Source of the DNA: Rhodopirellula halodulae
GTDB taxonomy: Bacteria > Planctomycetota > Planctomycetia > Pirellulales > Pirellulaceae
Assembly: GCF_020966775.1 (NCBI RefSeq)
Contig: NZ_JAJKFV010000029.1
Coordinates: 1,233,001 to 1,297,000, forward strand
Reading direction: 5' to 3'
Length of the DNA: 64,000 nucleotides
In this document: piece by piece, positions 51,632-59,653 of the stretch
Layout of the letters: every line of letters starts with the position of its first letter
Position numbering within the stretch: position 1 is the stretch's first letter
Program-made: the position numbers and the translations under genes
Notes under the pieces: model-generated
Databases searched by the model: none
What the model was told of the DNA's origin: nothing
The model's input: the letters and a program-made list of their open reading frames with translations, nothing else

Positions 51632-52567
51632 TCAGGGTTGCAGATTGAAACGGGGCTGGCGACTTCTTATTAACTCGCTCTCGTAGGCCCGGCGAACGGT
51701 CAATCTTTTGGCGGGGGAATCGGCGGGGAACGCGTGTAGCTCCAGCGTGACAGGATTGGAGCCTTTGCCACTCAGCACACCAGCCAAGCCGTCGTTGTGG
51801 CTGCCGCGAAGATGTTCGCCGATGCGATCGCGCAACCGAACCGCTTCGCCGATGTACAGATAGCCTGTGAGGTCTCGGAACAAGTAAACCCCCGGTGTAT
51901 TGGGCAGCGAGTCGAGGTCCAATTCCTGCATTGGATAAGTCGAAACCGTTCGGTCCCAATCGGCGACCCGTAGCACCAGTTCCGGTTTCAACCGTCGCGA
52001 TTTCCTCAGTCGCAAAACGGCACGTCGAACCGTCTCCGCTGAAATGTCGCTGGACAACCGCTCTGCTTCCCGTTGCAGTTCATTTCTCCAAACGGGATTG
52101 CAAAGAACATCATCGATCATCGCATCATGCCGATCCAATACCGTTCGAATCGCGATCTCGGCCGTTGGAATGGCAGCTTGAATTTCATTGGTGGGCACCT
52201 GAGAACGTTTGGTCGTCGGCACGTCCAGCCGACCACTCTTGCGTAGTTGAAGCAACTTCCGAAGTGCGATCATTTGGCGATCAGAGCTGAGCTCCGGATC
52301 GATCTGCAGTTCCTTAAGGAAAGCACTTCGAAGTTCATCCTGAATCAACAATTCATCGCTGCTGTAGCCCTCATGCGAATTTTGAAAGGCTTCGCGGATT
52401 TTGGTTGAGCTTAGGTCGATCGTTTTGACGACATGTGGCGAGACTGTGGGTGGTTTCCCGGTTGATCGGCTCTCGGTCGAAGTCGCTGCTGTCTCCTGCG
52501 AAACGGCTTTGAGCATCGGCATCGCTAGCAGCGTTGCCAGCACGTAGGCCTTCAATGGACTGATCAT
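51632..52567 (-). CDS. GIY-YIG nuclease-domain protein with signal peptide
   Basis: 311 residues. The N-terminus MISPLKAYVLATLLAMPMLK followed by AVSQE looks like a signal peptide (cleavage near residue 23). A helical region (50-200) precedes a C-terminal GIY-YIG domain: GVY at 226-228, YIG at 238-240, Arg in VRLRDRIGEH (246/248), Glu in YESELIR (298) and Asn in RFNLQP (308), so all the canonical catalytic residues are present. An exported GIY-YIG enzyme would act on DNA in the periplasm or outside the cell. The frame is open to 52618; if translation began there, the protein would be cytoplasmic with an internal hydrophobic segment. Confidence 0.82.
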   Translation of the reverse strand: MISPLKAYVLATLLAMPMLKAVSQETAATSTESRSTGKPPTVSPHVVKTIDLSSTKIREAFQNSHEGYSSDELLIQDELRSAFLKELQIDPELSSDRQMIALRKLLQLRKSGRLDVPTTKRSQVPTNEIQAAIPTAEIAIRTVLDRHDAMIDDVLCNPVWRNELQREAERLSSDISAETVRRAVLRLRKSRRLKPELVLRVADWDRTVSTYPMQELDLDSLPNTPGVYLFRDLTGYLYIGEAVRLRDRIGEHLRGSHNDGLAGVLSGKGSNPVTLELHAFPADSPAKRLTVRRAYESELIRSRQPRFNLQP

Positions 52568-52780
52568 GTGAAAAGAATCCGATTGGGAAATAGAAACGCG
52601 TTGAGGTGATTCTAACAATCATCCGCTGTGGACCATGACGCTCACATTGCGTCCCGCGAAACCAGGCGTTTGCATTCCTGCCAGCTACCGCCGGTGACGA
52701 TACCGACGAAGAATCTAGCATTTGGTTCGCGGCATGAGGCCGCAGCCCACCCCACAGGTTCTGAGTCCCCAGCGTTGAAG

Positions 52781-52812
52781 AGCGTCAATCCAGGGCTTGG
52801 AGAAGCGTCAAT
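52781..52812. repeat. Direct repeat upstream of flagellin gene
   Basis: The 9-mer AGCGTCAAT occurs at 52781-52789 and 52804-52812, 23 bp apart (about two helical turns), ending 21 bp before the flagellin ATG. The spacing would suit a regulator dimer, but no known motif is matched. Confidence 0.45.
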
Positions 52813-52833
52813 TGGAAACGGAGTTCGCCACCC

Positions 52834-54888
52834 ATGACAAGAATCAATACCAATGTATCGTCGCTCGTTGCCCAGAACCGATTGCAGGCGAGCAACAGTG
52901 ACTTGCAAACGGCATTGACTCGATTGAGCACGGGTTTGCGGATCAACAGTGGGGCCGATGACCCGGCAGGTTTGATCGCCAGTGAGGCATTGCGAAGCGA
53001 GGTGACCAGCCTCGGTCGAGCCATCAGCAACACACGTCGTGCGAGCCAAATCATCAGCACCGCCGACAGTGCCTTGGGTCAGGTCAGCAACCTGCTCAAC
53101 GATGTTCGCGGTTTGGTGGTGGAAGCCGCGAACAACGGGGCGTTGTCCAAAGAAGAGATCGCTGCAAACCAGTTGCAGATTGATTCGTCATTGGAAGCGA
53201 TCAACCGAATTGCTCAGACGACCACCTTCCAAGGCCGCAAGTTGCTCGACGGTTCGTTGGATTTCGTGTCCACCGCCGGCGGCGTTCAGTCGATTCGTGA
53301 CATCAACATTGACCAAGCCAATTTGGGCATCACCGGTCAAATCGATGTGGAAGTGGTCGTCCAGTCGGCCGCGACGCAGGCTTCGATCACCACCGGTGGA
53401 TTCAGTGCGGCCGCCCAAGCGACTACCAGCTTCGGCACCGCAACCTCCGTGGACATCAATGGCGAGACCATTGATGTGTCGGGACCGGACGGTTTCGCAA
53501 GCATCGCATTCGTTGACGATATCAACAATTCCAACACCGGCGCCGTCGCTTACGATGAAAACACGGGGGTCTTGACCGTGACCGGAAACTTCACCGGTGA
53601 TTCGGCCAACCCAGGGGAAGCCGACGCCGACGCCAGTGCCGTTGCCATTCAAGGCTTGATTGACGCGTTGGATGGGTTTGCCGCTTCCGGGACGGCCGTG
53701 GCGGGGACGCCAGCCGCACCGACCGGAGTCACCACCGACGTCGCATTCCAGATCGATGCAATCGAGTCTGGATCAGAGTTCAACAATGTGCAGATCGAAT
53801 TCGTCGACCTGAACGATGGGACTGCGGATGCCGCAGCGACCGCGGCGTACGACGACGAACAGAAAATCCTGACGGTGACCTACAACTCGCAAGCCGCCAC
53901 GCCGACCAACCGAGATTTCGCCGCCATCTCAACTGCGATCGATGCGGTTCAGGATGACGACGGCAACAACTTGTTCACCACGACCAACAACGCGGGGGCC
54001 AATCCCTTCGTGGCTCCGGCAAGTCCGCTGACCACCGGCAACTCCGGCGGAGAAGTGTTGCTGGACGACTTGGTGTTTCAGTTAAATGGAGCCGATGGAG
54101 CGGAAACCTTCAACTTCGCTGGTGGAACGGGACAGGACCAAATCGCCGCCGCTATCAACTTGGTCAGTGACAGCACCGGAATCACCGCAGACACCGACAC
54201 GGGGGCTTTGCAATTCACTTCGGTGGCCTATGGAACCGAAGCACTCATCAACATCGACGTGATCAACGAAGGCGGTTCGGGAACGTTCGAAACCTCTTTG
54301 GCCGTTTCGCGTGCCACGGGCTTGGACATTTCCGCAACCGTCAACGGTGTGGAAGCCAATGGTCGTGCCAACACGCTTTCGATCAACACATCGTCGTTGG
54401 ACCTTGAGGTCACTGTCGACAACGGAAGTTCGACCAACTTCTCGTTCTCGATCACAGGTGGTGGAGCTTTGTTCCAGTTGGGACCCGACGTGACCAGCAA
54501 CCAGCAAGCTCGTTTGGGCATTGGAAGCTTGAGCACGGGGCAGCTTGGCGGAGCCACCGGGCGACTGTATGAGTTGGGCAGTGGCCAGGCGAAGAGCTTG
54601 GTCAACGACGTCAACGGTGCAGCGTCCGTGATCGATGAAGTCATCGACAAAGTCACCAGCCTCCGCGGGCGATTGGGTGCGTTCCAAGCCACCAGCTTGG
54701 AGAGCAACTTGGTCAGTCTCAACGAGACACTGGCGAACTTGGAAGAAGCTGAAAGCTCGATTCGCGACGCCGACTTCGCGCAAGAATCCGCGAATCTGAC
54801 GCGAGCACAGATCTTGGTGCAGTCGGGAACCAACGTGCTGTCGCTGGCGAACCAGAACCCGCAAAACGTTCTGTCCTTGCTCGGATAA
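52834..54888 (+). CDS. fliC: Flagellin, large with expanded central region
   Basis: Filament subunit of the flagellum, 684 residues. The conserved N-terminal D0/D1 region reads TRINTNVSSLVAQNRLQASN, LSTGLRINSGADDPAGLIAS and TTFQGRKLLDGS; the C-terminal D1/D0 reads RGRLGAFQATSLESNLVSLN, ESSIRDADFAQESANLTRAQ and ends with SLANQNPQNVLSLLG. Between them about 390 residues of Thr/Ala/Asp/Gly-rich beta-type sequence form the variable surface domains, without Cys. Enteric flagellins are about 500 residues. No other flagellar gene lies near. A bidirectional terminator follows. Confidence 0.96.
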   Translation: MTRINTNVSSLVAQNRLQASNSDLQTALTRLSTGLRINSGADDPAGLIASEALRSEVTSLGRAISNTRRASQIISTADSALGQVSNLLNDVRGLVVEAANNGALSKEEIAANQLQIDSSLEAINRIAQTTTFQGRKLLDGSLDFVSTAGGVQSIRDINIDQANLGITGQIDVEVVVQSAATQASITTGGFSAAAQATTSFGTATSVDINGETIDVSGPDGFASIAFVDDINNSNTGAVAYDENTGVLTVTGNFTGDSANPGEADADASAVAIQGLIDALDGFAASGTAVAGTPAAPTGVTTDVAFQIDAIESGSEFNNVQIEFVDLNDGTADAAATAAYDDEQKILTVTYNSQAATPTNRDFAAISTAIDAVQDDDGNNLFTTTNNAGANPFVAPASPLTTGNSGGEVLLDDLVFQLNGADGAETFNFAGGTGQDQIAAAINLVSDSTGITADTDTGALQFTSVAYGTEALINIDVINEGGSGTFETSLAVSRATGLDISATVNGVEANGRANTLSINTSSLDLEVTVDNGSSTNFSFSITGGGALFQLGPDVTSNQQARLGIGSLSTGQLGGATGRLYELGSGQAKSLVNDVNGAASVIDEVIDKVTSLRGRLGAFQATSLESNLVSLNETLANLEEAESSIRDADFAQESANLTRAQILVQSGTNVLSLANQNPQNVLSLLG

Positions 54889-54919
54889 TCGAGCTCTCTC
54901 TGGTCCAGGCAATCCTTTC

Positions 54920-54965
54920 AAAAACGCCATCACGTCGCCTTCATCGGTGGTGTGATGGCGTTTTT
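54920..54965 (+). terminator. Rho-independent terminator after flagellin
   Basis: A 14-bp stem AAAAACGCCATCAC/GTGATGGCGTTTTT (54920-54933 and 54952-54965) with a T-run continuing to 54967. The symmetric A and T tracts let it also end the convergent cysH-rrf2 transcript. Confidence 0.85.
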
Positions 54966-55024
54966 TTCGGTCGTCTCGAAAGGCCGTGGCCATTGCGGCG
55001 TCAGCTTTTGCCGTGATCGATGGA

Positions 55025-55450
55025 TCAGATGTAGAACATCGGTTCGGTCACGTCTTGGCACTCGCGCACCACGTCGCCCAAGCGGACACGAGCCAATCTG
55101 GCTCGCGATTCTTCCGCTGCTTCGTTCCATCGACGCTGGAGCGCCTGTTGGGCTTCCGAGGCGGGTTGATCCGCTCGGTCCGTGGACTCGGTGCAACCGA
55201 TGGCTTCCACGATGTCGAGCAGCGTAATCGAGTCCGGGTCAACCGAAAGCACATACCCACCTTGGGCGCCGCGAACAGCTTTGACCCAGCCGGTGGACTT
55301 CAAGGTGCGAAGAATTTGTACCAAGTAGGGACCGGGAATGTCGTGGCGGCCAGTGATCTCAGCCGAACGAACCGGTTGCCCTTCTTTGCTGTGCATCGCC
55401 AAGTCCATCATTGCCAAACAGGCGTAATGAACCGCTGCATTGATGACCAT
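55025..55450 (-). CDS. Rrf2-family transcriptional regulator
   Basis: Winged-helix DNA-binding protein of 141 residues: INAAVHYACLAMMDLAMHSK, IPGPYLVQILRTLKSTGWVK and AVRGAQGGYVLSVDP are the Rrf2 pattern. The three clustered Cys that hold an Fe-S cluster in IscR and NsrR are not present; only isolated Cys at IGCTEST and RECQD are seen. This favours a CymR-like role in sulfur control. It lies 36 bp downstream of cysH on the same strand and probably regulates it. Confidence 0.88.
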   Translation of the reverse strand: MVINAAVHYACLAMMDLAMHSKEGQPVRSAEITGRHDIPGPYLVQILRTLKSTGWVKAVRGAQGGYVLSVDPDSITLLDIVEAIGCTESTDRADQPASEAQQALQRRWNEAAEESRARLARVRLGDVVRECQDVTEPMFYI

Positions 55451-55486
55451 GCTATGTCTCTTTGAGCTTGGTGGAATCGACCGCGA

Positions 55487-56431
55487 TCAATCCGAAGTGT
55501 GCAAACCACATTCGGTCTTTTGGAATCCACTCCAGCGACCTGCGCGTTCGTCTTCGCCCAGTTGGACGGGACGTGTGCAAGCTTGGCATCCAATGCTCGG
55601 ATACCCTTGGTCGTGCAAGGGGTTGTAAGGAATGTTTTCTTTGAAGATCAAAGACCAAACGTCTTTCTTGGTCCAATTGGCCAACGGGCTGATCTTCACG
55701 AGTTGAAACTTCTTGTCCCAACCAACGATCGGGGCTTTCGCACGGTCTTCGCTTTGATCGCGACGAATGGCGCTGGCCCACGCATGCCAACCGCTGGCGG
55801 CACGATGGAGGACGCGAAGTTTTCGTTCAAAGCAGCAGCGGTTGGGATCCGTCTTGTACAGCGGTCCGCCGTGCTCGGCTTCGAATTCTTCGACGGTGGT
55901 GTCGGGATACTTGTATTGAACTTCGATGCCGTACCGTTCTTTCACGCGTTCGCGAAGTTCTAGAGTTTCTTTGAATTGATAGCCCGTCTCGAGATTGAAC
56001 ACGGGAGTTTCGGGGGCAATGGTCGACAACATGTGCAGGATGGTCATGCCTTCCGGACCGAAGGCCGTTGCCATCGTGAATTTGGGAGCAAAACGATCCG
56101 CTGCCCACTTCAAGATTTCCTGTGGTGTTGCCGACTCCAACGCATCACTTTCGCGTTTCAGCTCAGCCAGAAACTCCTCCGTGGGATGCAGTGGTGGATC
56201 GGCTGCCAATGCCCCCCGTACGTTGGGGATGCCCTGAGAATCGACGTCCGTTCCCTTGGCGGCCTCGTTGTGGGCAATTTCCGCAGGGCTCAGCACACGG
56301 AGCGACGGTTTCGCGACGTTGCTGGGTTGCGCATCGGCTGCGGAACCGTCCTGCGTACTCGAGGCGGAAGACGATTGAGGAGTGACAGAACTCGGGTTTG
56401 TCACGGCGGGCTCGTTCATTCGGATAGACAT
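55487..56431 (-). CDS. cysH: Phosphoadenylyl/adenylyl-sulfate reductase
   Basis: Assimilatory sulfate reduction: converts APS or PAPS to sulfite with thioredoxin. The PAPS-reductase core has TMATAFGPEGMTILHML, PVFNLETGYQFKETL and RRDQSEDRA. Cys pairs at 199-200 (NRCCFERK) and 282/285 (IGCQACTRPV) mark a [4Fe-4S] cluster, so this is an APS-type enzyme, and the catalytic ECGLH (Cys 308) is near the C-terminus. About 80 low-complexity, Ser/Ala-rich residues precede the core. The ATG at 56431 is preferred to the open frame reaching 56539. Confidence 0.94.
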   Translation of the reverse strand: MSIRMNEPAVTNPSSVTPQSSSASSTQDGSAADAQPSNVAKPSLRVLSPAEIAHNEAAKGTDVDSQGIPNVRGALAADPPLHPTEEFLAELKRESDALESATPQEILKWAADRFAPKFTMATAFGPEGMTILHMLSTIAPETPVFNLETGYQFKETLELRERVKERYGIEVQYKYPDTTVEEFEAEHGGPLYKTDPNRCCFERKLRVLHRAASGWHAWASAIRRDQSEDRAKAPIVGWDKKFQLVKISPLANWTKKDVWSLIFKENIPYNPLHDQGYPSIGCQACTRPVQLGEDERAGRWSGFQKTECGLHTSD

Positions 56432-56487
56432 TGTCGACTCATCTCCAGACCAAAAATCACGGTCTGTGTGACGTTGGAAGTACGAAA

Positions 56488-56515
56488 CCTTACAAACATG
56501 ATCAGGATGGTCAAG
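56488..56515 (-). promoter_or_regulatory. Possible sigma-70-type promoter of cysH
   Basis: On the minus strand TTGACC (56510-56515) and TAAGGT (56488-56493) are separated by 16 bp, 57 bp before the cysH start. The -35 match is good and the -10 match is poor. An Rrf2-regulated promoter would be expected here. Confidence 0.3.
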
Positions 56516-56653
56516 TATCCCCATCGGCCGCCATTGCACTCAGCTTGAGGCGATTGGAATGGTTCCGGCTGAGTTTGACGTATAATTCAAAAAAGCCGTC
56601 CCCAATGGTTCTCGCGACGCCCGTACGCGGGAATCTCTTTTCTTATCCGTGAC

Positions 56654-56658
56654 GGAGG
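56654..56658 (+). promoter_or_regulatory. Shine-Dalgarno deciding the start of the exported repeat protein
   Basis: GGAGG lies five bases before the GTG at 56664 and favours that start over a GTG at 56649. Confidence 0.5.
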
Positions 56659-56663
56659 CTCCC

Positions 56664-57932
56664 GTGACCCAATCGAACTTTTCGCCGTTCAATGACGATT
56701 TTGCTCGTCTGGTCAGTCTCGCTGCGAGCAGCATGAGCAAATGGTGTTGCTGGACGGCTGCGGTGGCCGCGATGAGTCTTGGGTCCGTGGCCGCAGACAC
56801 GGTGACGCTGAACAGCGGCGGTCAAATGACCGGGAAAGTTCGCGAGGTCGATTCGGCGAAGAACCCCTACATCCTGGTGCAGGTGGATTCCGAATTGTCG
56901 GTCGCGTTACCAAAAGCCAATTCGCGTTTGGTGGTGTCCGATGAGAAACTGCAGGAATACCGCCAACGCGTTGTGAGGGCGGGGTTGGACGGTCAAGCTC
57001 ACTACGAGCTGGCCTCTTGGTGCAAAGAAAATGGCTTGCTGCAGCAGCGCCAGTATCACCTGCTTCGCACCATCGATCTGATACCGGATCATGCCAACGC
57101 TCGTGCGGCCCTGCGTTATGTGGAACGGGATGGCAAGTGGATCTTGTACGAGGAATGGCGGCGCTCGCAAGGACTCGTGAAAGACCGCAAAGGTCATTGG
57201 GTGTTGCCCGAAGTGATCACATGGCGGTCGTCCTCCGACGAGAATGACAAGACGGCCAAACGGTGGATCAAAACCATCAAGCAATTGCTCGCCAAGATTC
57301 TTCGCGGCGACAACGAAGCGATGGAAGAACTGATTGCGATCAGCGATCCGCTCGCATCGCAAGCGATGGCGAAGGAGTTGGTGGATTCGCAATCCAAAGG
57401 GACCGCTTGGCGTCCCGTGCGAATGGTGTGGCTGAAAAAACTGATGGAGTTCCGAACGGGCCCCGCGGTCGAGGCCATCGTGAAAACAGGCTTGCTGGAG
57501 CCGGACGATGTTGTTCGCGAAGAGGCATTGAAATGGCTGCAGACGAACGAAACCGGATCGGCCATCGCGACCTACATGCCTTGGCTCAAGAGCAACAGTC
57601 CGAAACAGGTCAAAGCCGCCGCTCGTGCGTTGTCGTACTTTCCAAACCCAGAAGCCGCCTTCGCCTACATTGATGCGTTGGTCACGATCGAGAAGAAAGC
57701 ACAGCAAGTGGGCGGTGGCACCCAAGCCGGATTTGACAACACCGGCAGCGGAGGCTTCTCGCAAGGAAGCAAACAGGTCGTCGTGAACAAACCCCATCGA
57801 CATCCGGAGGTCTTGCAGTTGCTTCGTGCGATCGCACCCGATGTCGACTTCGGATACGACAAGTCAGCGTGGAAGCAATACTTTGCAGAACTCAGGTCAC
57901 CACCACGATCGGACCTGCGTCGCGATTCTTGA
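56664..57932 (+). CDS. Exported protein with HEAT-like repeats
   Basis: 422 residues. The N-terminus carries a signal-like stretch (SKWCCWTAAVAAMSLGSVAA, cleavage near AA|DTV). A short beta domain (DTVTLNSGGQMTGKVREVDS) is followed by a helical segment with TPR-like character (AHYELASWCKENGLLQQRQY) and a C-terminal array of HEAT-like helices (PLASQAMAKELVDSQSKGTA, AIVKTGLLEPDDVVREEALK). This architecture is common among planctomycete exported proteins. No enzyme motif is visible; a protein-binding role in the periplasm is likely. Confidence 0.78.
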   Translation: MTQSNFSPFNDDFARLVSLAASSMSKWCCWTAAVAAMSLGSVAADTVTLNSGGQMTGKVREVDSAKNPYILVQVDSELSVALPKANSRLVVSDEKLQEYRQRVVRAGLDGQAHYELASWCKENGLLQQRQYHLLRTIDLIPDHANARAALRYVERDGKWILYEEWRRSQGLVKDRKGHWVLPEVITWRSSSDENDKTAKRWIKTIKQLLAKILRGDNEAMEELIAISDPLASQAMAKELVDSQSKGTAWRPVRMVWLKKLMEFRTGPAVEAIVKTGLLEPDDVVREEALKWLQTNETGSAIATYMPWLKSNSPKQVKAAARALSYFPNPEAAFAYIDALVTIEKKAQQVGGGTQAGFDNTGSGGFSQGSKQVVVNKPHRHPEVLQLLRAIAPDVDFGYDKSAWKQYFAELRSPPRSDLRRDS

Positions 57933-57970
57933 TGCTTTCGTGGCAAACTTTGAAAAGCTTGTGACAAACA

Positions 57971-58006
57971 AAAAACGCGTTGAGGGAGAATCCTCAACGC
58001 GTTTTT
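57971..58006 (+). terminator. Perfect bidirectional terminator
   Basis: A 15-bp perfect stem AAAAACGCGTTGAGG/CCTCAACGCGTTTTT (57971-57985 and 57992-58006) with a 6-nt loop lies between two convergent genes and can end both transcripts. Confidence 0.9.
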
Positions 58007-58032
58007 AAAGGCAGTCTCATCTCAACTGTTGA

Positions 58033-59502
58033 TCAAGCAACCGGCTTGATTTCGTAGCCCGTGCGGTATTCGCGGCGCAGGAACGGATTGGCCGCATCGG
58101 CGTTCTCGCCGACAAAGCGTTCGGTTTCGGGATCGTGTGTCAGCATCGGTCCGGACTTCAGCTCGGAAACGTCCGCACCGTAATTCTTCAACGACGAATG
58201 CATGTCGTCCAACACAGCGGACCACGCTTCCAAATCCGAAGCCGAGCGGACTTGATCGTCGTTGTAGGAGCTTGCACAACGCATCGCGACGTTGGCCAAA
58301 TTACACCATCCGGTGCTATGGTGGCCGTTTTCGATAGGGGCCGCCAACGAACTTGATTGGCGGCTTTTGACTGCTTCAACAAAGTTGCTGAGGTGAGCCG
58401 GCACGGTGCTCACATTCGCTTTGAATTCGCGAATCGTCTTGCCATCGCGATCGACGGCTTTGCCGCTACCGCGTTGACCTAGGTAGTAACCACCTTCACA
58501 AACAACCACGTAGCCGCTGCCTGGCCCGGTCATCGGTTTGCCGCCAGGAACTTTCCAACCACCCCTGGCGTCTGGTTTGATCGACATATTGCTCAGTGCG
58601 ATCACCGTCGGGAACATTTCTGTTTCGAACAATGCGAAGTGCACGTTGGGAGTTTGTCCCGCGTCGTTCCATCCCATTCGGCCGCCAGCGGCGATCATTC
58701 GCGATGGGGTGGAAACTTTGTCTTGATAGGCAACGTTTCGAATGTCATCCAGGATGTGAACACCCCAGTTGCCCATCTCGCCGCTGCCAGTGTTCCAATC
58801 CCAGTGCCAATCGTAGTGGAAGTTGTTCCGCATGATCGGCTGGTCCTGAGCCGGTCCGAGCCACAGGTCGTAGTCGACTTCCGCCGGTGGGGTCAGCGGT
58901 GTATCGCGTTTGCCAATCGGCCCGCGAACGCCCAGGCGGTTTGCCTGCACGTATTGGATGGCGCCCAACGCTTTGTCATCGTGCAGAAATTCACGGGCTT
59001 GCATTTGGATGGGATCGCTGCGTTGCTGGGTTCCCAACTGGACGATCTTGCCCGACTTTTTCGCGGCTTCGACGACTTGGCGTCCTTCCCACTGCGAATG
59101 CGAAAGTGGTTTCTCAACGTAAACGTCTTTGCCGGCATCAATCGCCCAAATCGCGGCCAAGCAGTGCCAGTGGTTGCAGGTCGTGATGACGACCGCATCG
59201 ACGTCGTCCAGATCCAACACGGTGCGAAGATCTGTGTAGGCCTTGGCTCCGACCTTGTCCGCCAAAGACTTGGCACGTTTCTCGTCCGGGTCCGCGACGG
59301 CGACCATTTTTGCACCTGGAACACTCTTGTGAACCGTGCGAGCAAGTTCGCCGCCACGACCGCCCGCGCCCAGAACTGCAATCCGAACCTCTTCATTCGC
59401 TGCGGCTCGCAGGGGACTTGAAAGTGCAACGGTACCGACGCCAGCGGCGACACCGGCCAAGAAATGACGCCTACCCAAAGTGGAGGTCACGACTTCACGC
59501 AT
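58033..59502 (-). CDS. Tat-exported Gfo/Idh/MocA-family oxidoreductase
   Basis: 489 residues from the ATG at 59502, which begins a twin-arginine signal (GRRHFLAGVAAGVGTVALSS). The Rossmann motif is VLGAGGRGGELA, followed by AVADPDEKRAKSLAD, VITTCNHWHCLAAIWA and YVEKPLSHSQWEGRQ (EKP motif). The C-terminal domain has DYDLWLGPAQ, WHWDWNTGSGEMGNWGVHIL and ENGHHSTGWCNLANVA, as in planctomycete secreted dehydrogenases that bind NAD before Tat export and act on sugars or glycosides. The sugar substrate is unknown. It overlaps no neighbour; the MacB gene ends 151 bp upstream of it. Confidence 0.92.
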   Translation of the reverse strand: MREVVTSTLGRRHFLAGVAAGVGTVALSSPLRAAANEEVRIAVLGAGGRGGELARTVHKSVPGAKMVAVADPDEKRAKSLADKVGAKAYTDLRTVLDLDDVDAVVITTCNHWHCLAAIWAIDAGKDVYVEKPLSHSQWEGRQVVEAAKKSGKIVQLGTQQRSDPIQMQAREFLHDDKALGAIQYVQANRLGVRGPIGKRDTPLTPPAEVDYDLWLGPAQDQPIMRNNFHYDWHWDWNTGSGEMGNWGVHILDDIRNVAYQDKVSTPSRMIAAGGRMGWNDAGQTPNVHFALFETEMFPTVIALSNMSIKPDARGGWKVPGGKPMTGPGSGYVVVCEGGYYLGQRGSGKAVDRDGKTIREFKANVSTVPAHLSNFVEAVKSRQSSSLAAPIENGHHSTGWCNLANVAMRCASSYNDDQVRSASDLEAWSAVLDDMHSSLKNYGADVSELKSGPMLTHDPETERFVGENADAANPFLRREYRTGYEIKPVA

Positions 59503-59653
59503 GTTGTGGATCCTAGGTTGATGAAAATGGGGATTCGGGATTTTGGAAACTCGCGTCCCAGAATAACGGATGCGGATTACGAAAGGCAAAGCATCCTTGC
59601 GGCCGTTTAGCGGTTGGCCACGCCGCGATAGGGAGTGGCCTCGCCAAAGGATC

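Noticed and set aside
54082-54993. 303-codon minus-strand frame
   Set aside because: Shadow of the flagellin gene; it also crosses the terminator.
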